NCBI RefSeq assembly: GCF_022374875.2
Contig: NZ_CP092427.2
Coordinates: 3,658,001-3,722,000 of the forward strand
Direction: 5' to 3'
Source of the DNA: Mycolicibacterium rufum
GTDB taxonomy: Bacteria > Actinomycetota > Actinomycetes > Mycobacteriales > Mycobacteriaceae
DNA: 64,000 nt
The translations under genes were made by a program, and so were the position numbers. Under the pieces are notes generated by a model, which was given only the letters and a program-made list of their open reading frames with translations, was not told the origin of the DNA and made no database searches. Below, piece after piece: positions 53,565 to 63,775 of the stretch (the stretch's first letter is position 1; every line of letters begins with the position of its first letter).

Positions 53565-54665
53565 ATGTCCAGGACCCCCACGCCGCGGCGGCGCGCGACC
53601 CTGGCTTCTCTGGCCGCCGAACTCAAGGTCTCGCGCACCACCGTCTCCAATGCCTACAACCGGCCGGATCAACTGTCCGCCGAACTCCGCGAGCGGGTGC
53701 TGTCCACCGCCAAGCGGCTCGGCTATCCCGGCCCCGACCCGGTGGCGCGCTCGCTGCGCACTCGCAGGGCCGGCGCGGTGGGCCTGATGATCACCGAACC
53801 CCTGAACTACTCGTTCAGCGATCCGGCCGCGCTGGATTTCGTCGCCGGGCTCGCCGAATCCTGCGAGGCCGTGGGTCAGGGGCTGCTGCTGGTCGCGGTC
53901 GGACCCAACCGGAGCGTGAGCGACGGATCTGCCGCGGTGCTGGCCGCCGGTGTCGACGGGTTCGTGATCTACTCCGCCTCCGACGACGACCCCTATCTGC
54001 CGGTGGTGCTGCAGCGGCACCTGCCCGTCGTGATCGTCGACCAGCCCAAGGACGTGCCCGGCGCGTCCCGGGTCTGCATCGACGACCGTGCCGCGATGCG
54101 CGCGCTCGCCGAGTACGTGCTCGACCTCGGGCACCGCGAGATCGGGCTGCTGACCATGCGGCTGGGCCGCGACTGGCCCCACGGCGGTCCCCGGCCCGCC
54201 CTGGCCGACCCCGACCGTGTCCGCACCCCGGACTTCCACGTGCAGAGCGAGCGCATCGCCGGCGTGCGCGACGCGATGACCGCCGCCGGTCTCGACCCGG
54301 ACGCGCTGACCGTGGTGGAGAGCTACGAGCATCTGCCGACCTCCGGGGGCGTGGGCGCCGACGTGGCGCTGGAGGCCAACCCGCGGATCACCGCACTGAT
54401 GTGCACGGCCGATGTGCTCGCGCTGTCCGCGATGGACCGGCTGCGCGCCCGCGGCGTCTATGTGCCCGGCCAGATGACGGTGACCGGGTTCGACGGGGTG
54501 CCCGAGGCGCTGTCGCGCGGGTTGACGACAGTGCGCCAGCCGAGTATCGAAAAGGGCCGTCGCGCAGGCGAACTGCTGCACAGCCCGCCGCGGTCGGGGC
54601 TGCCGGTGGTCGAGGTGCTCGACACCGAGGTGGTGCGGGGACGCACCTCGGGTCCGCCCGCCTAG
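53565..54665 (+). CDS. LacI-family transcriptional regulator (Rv3575c-like)
   Basis: 366 residues from ATG 53565; a longer frame upstream to 53469 overlaps the Zur box and is less likely. The LacI N-terminal helix-turn-helix is TLASLAAELKVSRTTVSNAYNRPDQLSAELRERVL. The ligand-binding core follows (VGLMITEPLNYSFSDPAALDFVAG, VDGFVIYSASDDD, TVTGFDGVPEA). It probably responds to a sugar-like ligand. It matches Rv3575c by position near kstR. Its TAG stop shares CTAG with the otsB stop on the other strand. Confidence 0.9.
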   Translation: MSRTPTPRRRATLASLAAELKVSRTTVSNAYNRPDQLSAELRERVLSTAKRLGYPGPDPVARSLRTRRAGAVGLMITEPLNYSFSDPAALDFVAGLAESCEAVGQGLLLVAVGPNRSVSDGSAAVLAAGVDGFVIYSASDDDPYLPVVLQRHLPVVIVDQPKDVPGASRVCIDDRAAMRALAEYVLDLGHREIGLLTMRLGRDWPHGGPRPALADPDRVRTPDFHVQSERIAGVRDAMTAAGLDPDALTVVESYEHLPTSGGVGADVALEANPRITALMCTADVLALSAMDRLRARGVYVPGQMTVTGFDGVPEALSRGLTTVRQPSIEKGRRAGELLHSPPRSGLPVVEVLDTEVVRGRTSGPPA

Positions 54666-55408
54666 GCCCCGGCGCGCGCGGTCAGCAGGACCCGCAGCGC
54701 GGCGGCGACGTCGTCGGGTGAGGACACCCGGTGCGTCGCCGCGGTGTCCCCGGGACCGACCTTCACGCCGACGTCGGCGGGGGTCAGCCTGCGGAACGCC
54801 TTCTCGTCGGTCACGTCGTCGCCGAAGAACACCACCGCCGAGGCGTCGTGTTCGGCGCGCAGGATGTCGATCGCCTCTCCCTTGTCGGTGGAGATCACCG
54901 CGAACTCCAGCACCGCCTTGCCCGTCGTGGCGTGTGCGTCCCACCCGGCGGCCGCCTCCCAGGCGGCGGCCAGCGCGGCCTGGCCGTCTGCGTCGGACGC
55001 ATTGCGCACGTGCAGGGCGACGCTCGCGGGCTTGGTCTCCACCGTGACGCCGGGCCGGTCGGCGGCGATCGCGGTCAGCGTCTCGGTGATGGCGGTCAGC
55101 AGCTCGGTGTCGATGTCGTGGGAGAACCCGGAGTCGAACTCCGCGCCGTGGCTGCCCACCAGGTGCACCGCGTCGGGCATCGACGACAGCACCCGCAGGT
55201 CCCGCAGCGCCCGTCCGGAGATCAGCGCGACCTCGGTGGCCGGCAACGCGGCCAGCTCGACCAGGGCACGGCCGGCCTCGGGCAGCGGCCGCGCGTCGCC
55301 GGGATGGTCGACGATCGGGGACAACGTGCCGTCGAAATCGGAGGTGACCAGCAGCCGCGGTACCCGGGCCGCGGCCTCGAGGGCGGTCGACAGCTCCTGC
55401 GGCAGCAC
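54662..55408 (-). CDS. otsB: Trehalose-6-phosphate phosphatase (OtsB-like)
   Basis: 248 residues from GTG 55408. HAD motifs are present: SDFDGTLSPIVDHP (motif I), LISGRALRDL (motif II region), Lys in ISTDKGEAI and FFGDDVTDEKAF (motif III). It is the short HAD-only form of OtsB. It removes phosphate from trehalose 6-phosphate to make trehalose. The start is four bases after the kstR stop on the same strand, so it may be co-transcribed with kstR. Confidence 0.88.
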   Translation of the reverse strand: MLPQELSTALEAAARVPRLLVTSDFDGTLSPIVDHPGDARPLPEAGRALVELAALPATEVALISGRALRDLRVLSSMPDAVHLVGSHGAEFDSGFSHDIDTELLTAITETLTAIAADRPGVTVETKPASVALHVRNASDADGQAALAAAWEAAAGWDAHATTGKAVLEFAVISTDKGEAIDILRAEHDASAVVFFGDDVTDEKAFRRLTPADVGVKVGPGDTAATHRVSSPDDVAAALRVLLTARAGA

Positions 55409-55412
55409 GGTG

Positions 55413-56108
55413 TCAGATCTTAGGCTGCTCGCCGTCGCCGATGAGCAGCCGCATCGCCAGGTCCAGCCGCTTGCTCACGTCGGTGGCCGACGCCCGCCGG
55501 GTCAGCCACGCGAGCAGGTTCGACAGCCACACGTCGGAGATCACCCGGGCGATGTGGTATTGGTCCTCGGTGGGTTCGCCGTCGCTCATCGCGCGGGCGA
55601 ACATCGAGTCCATCAGCTTGCCGACGTAGTCGACCTCACCGGCGGCGGACGCGTCGGCGAACACGAACGCCCGCGTCATCGCCTCGGTGAGCAGCGGGTT
55701 GCGCTGCATGGCCCGGTTCAGCTTGCCGACCATGATGTTGAGCCGCTGATACGGCGTGGCGCCGGCGGCCAGCACGGACCGGTCGGTCTTGGCGTCGATG
55801 CGCTCGAACTCCCGGCCCAGCGCCGAGACCAGCAGGTGCACCTTCGACGGGAAGTAGCGGTAGAGGGTTCCGACGGCGACGTCGGCGCGTTCGGCCACCG
55901 CGCGCATCTGCACGGCCTCGTAACCGCCCTTGGACGCGATCGCCAGCGTGGCGTCGAGGATCCGTTTCCGGCGTTCGCGCTGCGCCTCGGAGCCCAGTTC
56001 GGATTCGGCCAGCACCGCGACGTTCATCACCTGCCGGGGACGGGTGTCCGATCCGGCGGCGCCGGCGCGCGCCGACGTGCCTGCTGACGACTCAGACGAC
56101 CCGGACAT
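55413..56108 (-). CDS. kstR: TetR-type repressor of cholesterol catabolism KstR
   Basis: 231 residues from ATG 56108; a shorter start at 56027 (MNVAVLAESELG) matches the M. tuberculosis start more closely. The TetR helix-turn-helix is RRKRILDATLAIASKGGYEAVQMRAVAERADVAVGTLYRYFPSK, and the ligand domain reads LLTEAMTRAFVFADASAAGE. KstR binds steroid-derived CoA ligands and controls the cholesterol regulon. A perfect operator lies at 56254, between it and fadE34. Upstream of fadE34 it is divergent, as in M. tuberculosis. Confidence 0.96.
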   Translation of the reverse strand: MSGSSESSAGTSARAGAAGSDTRPRQVMNVAVLAESELGSEAQRERRKRILDATLAIASKGGYEAVQMRAVAERADVAVGTLYRYFPSKVHLLVSALGREFERIDAKTDRSVLAAGATPYQRLNIMVGKLNRAMQRNPLLTEAMTRAFVFADASAAGEVDYVGKLMDSMFARAMSDGEPTEDQYHIARVISDVWLSNLLAWLTRRASATDVSKRLDLAMRLLIGDGEQPKI

Positions 56109-56253
56109 ACGGTGCGTGGCTCCTTCGGTGTGCGGTGCAACTGGTGAAAACGATACGCACGCCGGTCGTAGGTTTCCCACCGCCGCACTGTGTCGATCAT
56201 GACAGTGGTCTGCTGCGATGGCGTTCGACTTGACGGTCGAACGCTGGCACTAT

Positions 56254-56267
56254 TAGAACACGTTCTA
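56254..56267. promoter_or_regulatory. KstR operator between kstR and fadE34
   Basis: TAGAACACGTTCTA is a perfect match to the KstR motif TNNAACNNGTTNNA and a full palindrome. It sits 42 bases before the fadE34 start and 146 bases before the kstR start, so it can control both. Confidence 0.92.
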
Positions 56268-56308
56268 GTGGGAAGCACGCTGTTCTCACCCAAACCCTAG
56301 GAGTCACG

Positions 56309-58420
56309 GTGTCCGCGACCATCACCGACGAGCAGGCCGAAGCGCGCGACCTGGTCCGCAGCTGGGCGGCGGGGTCGGGGTCCGTCGACGCGGTCCGCGA
56401 CGTCGAGCACGGCACCGCCGATGCGTGGCGTGGGCCCTACGCCGCGCTCGCCGACCTGGGGTTGTTCGGGGTCGCGCTGCCCGAGGAGCACGGCGGTGCC
56501 GACGGCACCGTCGCCGACCTGTGCGCGATGCTCGAGGAGGCCGCGGCTGCCCTGGTGCCCGGCCCGGTCGCGACGACGGCCCTGGCCACGCTGGTGCTCG
56601 GGGACGCGCACCCCGGGTGGCTCGGCGAGCTGGTGTCGGGGCAGCGCACCGCAGGTGTGGCGCTGACCGCCGACCTCACCGTCGCCGACGGCGTGGTGTC
56701 CGGCACCGTGCCTGCCGTTCTCGGCGCCACCGCGGAGGGTCTGCTGCTGCTGCCGGGCGGAGACGGGTGGGTCCTGGTCGACGCGTCGGCATCCGGAGTG
56801 ACGGTCGAACCGCGCAAGGCCACCGACTTCTCCCGCCCGTTGGCGCGGGTGGTGCTCGACCGCGCTCCCGCCGTGCCGGTGTCGATATCGGCCGATCGGG
56901 TGACCGATCTCGCGGCGACGCTGGCCGCGGCCGAGGCCGCCGGGGTGGCGCGCTGGCTGCTGCAGACCGCCACGGAGTACGCCAAGGTGCGGGAGCAGTT
57001 CGGCAAGCCGATCGGCAGTTTCCAGGCCATCAAGCACATGTGCGCGGAGATGCTGCTGCGCTCCGAGCAAGCGGCGGTGGCCGCCGCCGACGCGGCCCGC
57101 GCCGCCGGCGAAACCGATGGTGCCCAGCTGTCGATCGCCGCCGCGCTGGCCGCCTCGGTGGGCATCGAGGCGGCCAAGGCCAACGCCAAGGACTGCATCC
57201 AGGTGCTCGGCGGCATCGGCATCACCTGGGAGCACGACGCCCACCTGTACCTGCGGCGGGCCTACGGTCTGGGCCAGTTCCTCGGCGGCCGCTCGCACTG
57301 GCTGCGCCGGGTGGCCGCGCTGACCCAGCAGGGTGTGCGTCGCGAGCTGCGCATCGACCTCGCCTCGGTGACCGACCTGCGGCCCGAGATCGCTTCCGCG
57401 GTGGCCGATGTCGCGGCCGCGCCTGCTGACCGGCGGCAGGCCGTGCTGGCCGAGACGGGCCTGCTGGCGCCGCACTGGCCGCGGCCGCACGGGCGCGCGG
57501 CCGGCCCCGCCGAGCAGCTGCTGATCGATCAGGAATTGGCCGCGGCCGGCATCACCCGGCCTGATCTGGTGATCGGGTGGTGGGCGGTGCCGACGATCCT
57601 CGAGCATGGCAGCGCCGAGCAGATCGAGCAGTTCGTGCCGGCGACGCTGCGCGGCGACCTGATGTGGTGCCAGCTGTTCAGCGAGCCCGGCGCCGGCTCG
57701 GATCTCGCGGCGCTGCGCACCAAAGCCGTTCGCGCCGAGGGCGGTTGGAAACTCACCGGGCAGAAGGTGTGGACCTCGGCGGCGCAGAAGGCGCACTGGG
57801 GGGTGTGCCTGGCGAGGACCGACCCCGACGCGCCGAAGCACAAGGGCATCACGTACTTCCTCATCGACATGAAGAGCCCGGGCATCGTCATCCGGCCGCT
57901 GCGCGAGATCACCGGCGACGAACTGTTCAACGAGGTGTTTTTCGACGACGTCTTCGTGCCCGACGAGATGGTGGTCGGCGGCGTGAACGACGGGTGGAAG
58001 CTGGCGCGCACCACACTGGCCAACGAGCGGGTCGCGATGGCGCAGGGCACCGCGTTGGGCAACCCGATGGAGGAGTTGTTGCGCGTGGTGTCCGAGTCGG
58101 ACGTCGATGACGCGCAACGGGATCGGCTGGGCGAGCTGATCGTCACCGCGCAGGTGGGTTCGCTGCTCGATCAGCGCATCGCGCAGCTCGCGGTGGGCGG
58201 CCGGGATCCCGGGCCGCAGGCCAGCGCCCGCAAGCTGATCGGTGTGCGCTACCGGCAGGCGCTCGCGGAGTTCCGGATGGAGCTCTCCGAGGGTGCCGGC
58301 GCGGTGGAGAACCAGCAGGTGCACGACTTCCTCAACACCCGCTGCCTGACGATCGCCGGTGGCACCGAGCAGATCCTGTTGACGATGGCGGGGGAGCGGT
58401 TGCTCGGCCTGCCGCGTTAA
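56309..58420 (+). CDS. fadE34: Acyl-CoA dehydrogenase FadE34-like, fused double domain
   Basis: 703 residues from GTG 56309, with AGGAG upstream. The protein is two acyl-CoA dehydrogenase domains joined in one chain (~1-360 and ~370-703); the first domain has LLQTATEYAKVREQFGKPIGSFQAIKHM and QVLGGIGITWEHDAHLY, the second has MWCQLFSEPGAGSDLAAL, GQKVWTSAAQKAHW and GGTEQILLTMAGERLLG. In M. tuberculosis FadE34 (ChsE3) oxidises a cholesterol side-chain acyl-CoA. It is divergent from kstR and behind a KstR box. The stop shares TTAA with the convergent secreted protein gene. Confidence 0.93.
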   Translation: MSATITDEQAEARDLVRSWAAGSGSVDAVRDVEHGTADAWRGPYAALADLGLFGVALPEEHGGADGTVADLCAMLEEAAAALVPGPVATTALATLVLGDAHPGWLGELVSGQRTAGVALTADLTVADGVVSGTVPAVLGATAEGLLLLPGGDGWVLVDASASGVTVEPRKATDFSRPLARVVLDRAPAVPVSISADRVTDLAATLAAAEAAGVARWLLQTATEYAKVREQFGKPIGSFQAIKHMCAEMLLRSEQAAVAAADAARAAGETDGAQLSIAAALAASVGIEAAKANAKDCIQVLGGIGITWEHDAHLYLRRAYGLGQFLGGRSHWLRRVAALTQQGVRRELRIDLASVTDLRPEIASAVADVAAAPADRRQAVLAETGLLAPHWPRPHGRAAGPAEQLLIDQELAAAGITRPDLVIGWWAVPTILEHGSAEQIEQFVPATLRGDLMWCQLFSEPGAGSDLAALRTKAVRAEGGWKLTGQKVWTSAAQKAHWGVCLARTDPDAPKHKGITYFLIDMKSPGIVIRPLREITGDELFNEVFFDDVFVPDEMVVGGVNDGWKLARTTLANERVAMAQGTALGNPMEELLRVVSESDVDDAQRDRLGELIVTAQVGSLLDQRIAQLAVGGRDPGPQASARKLIGVRYRQALAEFRMELSEGAGAVENQQVHDFLNTRCLTIAGGTEQILLTMAGERLLGLPR

Positions 58421-58995
58421 CCGAACCGGGTCTGCGCGCAGGCCGTCGGCGTGGTGAGGTTGACCCCGCTGTAGACGACCTGGATCTGGGAGCACGCGAT
58501 GAAGTCGGCGTCGGTGGCGGGCAGCCCGGTGCGCCACTGGGTCGGCACCGAATCGCCGTCCGCGGTGAACCGGGAGATCGGTCCGCCGCCGAAGTAGGTG
58601 ATCGACAGCTCGACGTCGTCGAGGGCGCGGTACATCTTCGACAGCACGTTTTCGTGGTTGGCGCCCTTGAGCTCGCGCGGGTTGCCTGACGGCGCGCTGT
58701 ACCAGGCCTGCTGCCAGACGTCCCTGCTGGAGCTGCGCAGCGTCACCGTCTGGCGCGCCCACGTATCGCCGGGGAACCCGGTGGGCCCGTCGGGCGTCAG
58801 CAGGCTGGCCGTGGTGGTGAAGAAGCACCGTGCCTGTCCCGCATCGCAGTTCGCCGACACCTGCATCTGGATCGAGGTGGCGGGGTCGACGGGGATCGAG
58901 GACGTCTTGGTGTCCGACGCGGCGGCCGCCGTCGCCGGATGCACGAGGGCCGCCATCGCCAGGGTCGTCGCACCTACTACCGCGAGCCGCTTCAT
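58417..58995 (-). CDS. Secreted protein of unknown function (Rv3572-like)
   Basis: 192 residues from ATG 58995. A signal peptide (LAVVGATTLAMAALVHPATAAAA, ending near residue 26) is followed by a ~165-residue beta-rich domain with four Cys in two pairs (NCDAGQARCFF and ACSQIQVV). No known catalytic motif is visible. It corresponds by position to Rv3572, between fadE34 and kshB. Function unknown. Confidence 0.85.
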   Translation of the reverse strand: MKRLAVVGATTLAMAALVHPATAAAASDTKTSSIPVDPATSIQMQVSANCDAGQARCFFTTTASLLTPDGPTGFPGDTWARQTVTLRSSSRDVWQQAWYSAPSGNPRELKGANHENVLSKMYRALDDVELSITYFGGGPISRFTADGDSVPTQWRTGLPATDADFIACSQIQVVYSGVNLTTPTACAQTRFG

Positions 58996-59016
58996 CCTGG
59001 CAAACCTATCCGCAAG

Positions 59017-60075
59017 TCACTCGTCATAGGTCACTTCGACCGAATCCGAGAGGGGGTGGGCCTGGCAGGCGAGGATCAGGCCCTCGTCGAGATCCTGGTC
59101 TTCGAGCACATCGTTGACCTCCATCTCGATCTCGCCGGACTTCTTGACCACCGCGCAGGCGCCGCAGTGTCCCTCGCGGCAGGAGAACGGTGCGTCGAGT
59201 CCCTTGTCCAGCAGCACGTCGAGCAACTTCGCCCGTCGCGGCCAGGACACCTCGTGGGTGGCGCCGTCGAGCGTCACGACCGCGGTCGCCGGCCCCTCGT
59301 CGCTGTCGTCGTCGGAAATCACGACGGCGGCGAAGGGGTCGGATTCGAGGGACTTGAACACCTCGATGTGCACGCGCTCGGCGGGGGCGCCGCAGGTGGT
59401 GAGCGCCTCCTGCGCGGCCGCCATGAACGGTGCGGGACCGCAGAGGAAGGCCTCGCGGTCGCGGTAGGGCGCGAACAGTTCGGCGAGTGCCGCCGCGCTC
59501 GGCAGCCCCTGCACCGATTCCAGCCAGTGCACCACGGCCAGCCGGTCGGGGTACTTGGCCGCCAGGTCGCGCAGCCCGGCGGCGAAGATCACCGACGTCT
59601 CGTCGCGGTTGGCGTAGACGAGCGTGATCTTGCCGCTGCCCTCGGCCAGCGCCGACTTGAGGATGGCCATCATCGGCGTGATGCCGCTGCCCGCGGCCAG
59701 CAGCAGGAAGTCGGTGTCGAGCGTGCGGGGGACGAACGTGCCCGACGGCGCCAGTACGTGCATGCGCATGCCGGGGTGGGCGTGGTCGCACAGCCAGTTC
59801 GAGGCGTACCCGTCGGCGGTCCGCTTGACGGTGACGGTCATCGGGTCGCCGGTGAACGGCGAGCTGCACAGCGAGTAGCACCGGGCGACCGCGCCGGTCC
59901 GCTCGCTGGGCACCCGCAGGGTCAGGAACTGGCCCGGCGCGTAGCGCAGTCGGTCCTCGGGGACGGGGGCGTCGGAGGGCGCGGTGAACACCAGCGACCG
60001 TGCGTCGGCCGTCTCGTCGATCACCTGGGCGATCTCCAGTTCCAGCACGTGGTTGCCCAACGGCTCGTCGGTCAC
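59017..60075 (-). CDS. kshB: 3-ketosteroid 9alpha-hydroxylase reductase KshB
   Basis: 352 residues from GTG 60075, the most plausible start; an upstream in-frame start at 60177 lies inside the KstR region. The oxidoreductase has ARCYSLCSSP (FAD-binding RxYS), GSGITPMMAIL (NAD) and a C-terminal plant-type 2Fe-2S domain, CREGHCGACAVV plus a later Cys. It passes electrons from NADH to the KshA Rieske oxygenase, which opens the steroid B ring. It is Rv3571's equivalent. The KstR boxes between it and hsaA control it. Confidence 0.93.
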   Translation of the reverse strand: MTDEPLGNHVLELEIAQVIDETADARSLVFTAPSDAPVPEDRLRYAPGQFLTLRVPSERTGAVARCYSLCSSPFTGDPMTVTVKRTADGYASNWLCDHAHPGMRMHVLAPSGTFVPRTLDTDFLLLAAGSGITPMMAILKSALAEGSGKITLVYANRDETSVIFAAGLRDLAAKYPDRLAVVHWLESVQGLPSAAALAELFAPYRDREAFLCGPAPFMAAAQEALTTCGAPAERVHIEVFKSLESDPFAAVVISDDDSDEGPATAVVTLDGATHEVSWPRRAKLLDVLLDKGLDAPFSCREGHCGACAVVKKSGEIEMEVNDVLEDQDLDEGLILACQAHPLSDSVEVTYDE

Positions 60076-60113
60076 GGTCGACTCTCTCTTCCCCACCCTC
60101 GGGCGTTCATAAC

Positions 60114-60127
60114 TAGAACAGGTTACA
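60114..60127. promoter_or_regulatory. KstR operator upstream of kshB
   Basis: TAGAACAGGTTACA fits TNNAACNNGTTNNA. It lies 39 bases upstream of the kshB start and in the kshB-hsaA divergent region. Confidence 0.88.
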
Positions 60128-60181
60128 GAAATGCATGTGCGCTGGTCCAGCGGCCACAGGACACCGCTACTCGACACAAAT

Positions 60182-60195
60182 CGTAACGTGTTCTA
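60182..60195. promoter_or_regulatory. KstR operator upstream of hsaA
   Basis: CGTAACGTGTTCTA fits the AACNNGTT core of TNNAACNNGTTNNA with only the first T replaced by C. It lies about 38 bases before the hsaA start. Confidence 0.8.
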
Positions 60196-60232
60196 ATCTT
60201 TGAGCAGGTCCCTACTCCCGGGAGGCACAACA

Positions 60233-61417
60233 GTGACGTCCATTGAACAGCGCGACGTGCAGTCGGTTCTAGCCGGTATCGACGATCTGCTTCCGCGGAT
60301 CGCCAAACGGGCCGCCGCCGCCGAGGAACTGCGGCGCCTCCCCGACGACACCGTGGCCGAACTCGACGAGGTCGGCTTCTTCAAGCTGCTGCAACCCGAG
60401 CAGTGGGGCGGCCTGCAGTGCGATCCGACGGTCTTCTACGAAGCTGTCCGCCGCATCGCCACCGCGTGTGGTTCGACGGGCTGGGTGTCCTCGATCATCG
60501 GCGTGCACAACTGGCATCTCGCGCTGTTCGATCAGCAGGCCCAGGAGGATGTGTGGGGCGACGATCCCACCGTCCGGGTGTCGTCGTCGTATGCGCCGAT
60601 GGGCGCGGGCACGGTCGTCGACGGCGGCTATCTGGTCAGCGGTGCCTGGCAGTGGTCGTCGGGCTGCGACCACGCCACGTGGGCGTTCTTGGGCGGTCCG
60701 GTGATCAAGGACGGCCGGCCGGTCGACTTCGGCAGCTTCCTGATCCCGCGCGAGGACTACCGCATCGACGACGTGTGGAATGTGGTGGGACTCAAGGCCA
60801 CCGGCAGCAACACCGTCGTCGTCAAGGACGTGTTCGTGCCCCGGCACCGGTTCCTGTCGTACAAGGCGATGAACGACGGCACCGCCGGGGGTTACCAGAC
60901 CAACTCCGCGCCGGTGTACAAGATGCCCTGGGGCACCATGCATCCGACGACCATCAGCGCGCCGATCATGGGCATGGCCTACGGCGCCTACGACGCCCAC
61001 GTCGAGCACCAGGGCAAGCGGGTGCGTGCCGCGTTCGCCGGCGAGAAGTCCAAGGAGGACCCGTTCGCCAAGATCCGGATCGCCGAGGCGGCCAGTGACA
61101 TCGACGCCGGCTGGCGTCAGCTGATCGGCAATGTCGGCGAGGAGTACCGGCTGCTCGAGGCCGGTCAGGAGATCCCGTTCTCGTTGCGCGCCCGTGCCCG
61201 TCGCGATCAGGTGCGTGCCACCGCCCGCGCCATCGCGTCCATCGACCTGCTGTTCGAGGCGTCGGGCGCCACCGCGCTGAACCTCGACCAGCCGGTGCAG
61301 CGGTTCTGGCGGGACGCGCACGCCGGCCGGGTGCACGCGGCCAACGAGCCCGAGCGCGCCTACCTGATCTTCGGCAACGACGCGTTCGGCCTCCCGCCCC
61401 AGGACACGATGGTCTAG
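60233..61417 (+). CDS. hsaA: 3-HSA hydroxylase oxygenase component HsaA
   Basis: 394 residues from GTG 60233, seven bases after GGGAGG. It has an acyl-CoA dehydrogenase-like fold of flavin-dependent monooxygenases: GSTGWVSSIIGVHNWHLALF, SGAWQWSSGCDHATW and a WNVVGLKATGSNTVVV core. With HsaB it hydroxylates the steroid A ring of 3-HSA to the catechol 3,4-DHSA. It is the first gene of the hsaADCB operon and behind a KstR box. It corresponds to Rv3570c. Confidence 0.95.
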   Translation: MTSIEQRDVQSVLAGIDDLLPRIAKRAAAAEELRRLPDDTVAELDEVGFFKLLQPEQWGGLQCDPTVFYEAVRRIATACGSTGWVSSIIGVHNWHLALFDQQAQEDVWGDDPTVRVSSSYAPMGAGTVVDGGYLVSGAWQWSSGCDHATWAFLGGPVIKDGRPVDFGSFLIPREDYRIDDVWNVVGLKATGSNTVVVKDVFVPRHRFLSYKAMNDGTAGGYQTNSAPVYKMPWGTMHPTTISAPIMGMAYGAYDAHVEHQGKRVRAAFAGEKSKEDPFAKIRIAEAASDIDAGWRQLIGNVGEEYRLLEAGQEIPFSLRARARRDQVRATARAIASIDLLFEASGATALNLDQPVQRFWRDAHAGRVHAANEPERAYLIFGNDAFGLPPQDTMV

Positions 61418-63206
<1,789 letters not shown>

Positions 63207-63208
63207 CA

Positions 63209-63775
63209 GTGTCCGCCGCACCCATCGATCCGCGCACATTCCGCTCTGTGCTCGGCCAGTTCTGCACGGGCATCACGGTGATCACCACGATCTCCGACGA
63301 GACCCCGGTGGGCTTCGCCTGTCAGTCGTTCGCCGCGCTGTCGCTGGACCCGCCGCTGGTGCTGTTCTGCCCGACCAAGGTCAGCCGATCCTGGCAGGCG
63401 ATCGAGGCGAGCGGCCGGTTCTGCGTCAACGTCCTACACGAGAACCAGAAGGACGTCTCGGCGCGCTTCGGTTCCCGGGAACCGGACAAGTTCGCCGGCA
63501 TCGACTGGTCGCTGTCGGCGCTCGGGTCGCCGATCATCAGCGGCACGCTGGCGCACATCGATTGCACGGTCGCGTCGGTGCACGACGGTGGTGACCACTT
63601 CGTGGTGTTCGGTGCGGTGCACTCGCTGTCGGACGTGCCGAAGAAGAAGCCGCGGCCGCTGTTGTTCTATCAGGGGCAGTACACGGGCATCGAGCCGGAC
63701 AAGACCAGTCCGGCCGACTGGCGCAACGACCTCGAGGCGTTCCTCACCGCGACCACGGACGACACCTGGCTCTAG
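63209..63775 (+). CDS. hsaB: 3-HSA hydroxylase flavin reductase component HsaB
   Basis: 188 residues from GTG 63209. It is a flavin reductase-like domain (FMN-binding split barrel): TFRSVLGQFCTGITVITTI, GFACQSFAALSLDPPLVLFCP and RFCVNVLHENQ. It supplies reduced flavin to HsaA. It ends the hsaADCB operon, and its TAG shares CTAG with the convergent gene. Rv3567c is the equivalent. Confidence 0.95.
   Translation: MSAAPIDPRTFRSVLGQFCTGITVITTISDETPVGFACQSFAALSLDPPLVLFCPTKVSRSWQAIEASGRFCVNVLHENQKDVSARFGSREPDKFAGIDWSLSALGSPIISGTLAHIDCTVASVHDGGDHFVVFGAVHSLSDVPKKKPRPLLFYQGQYTGIEPDKTSPADWRNDLEAFLTATTDDTWL

Noticed and set aside
56297..58828. 843-codon minus-strand open frame antisense to fadE34
   Set aside because: Low-complexity His/Arg/Gly translation with no motif; FadE34 on the other strand is unmistakable.
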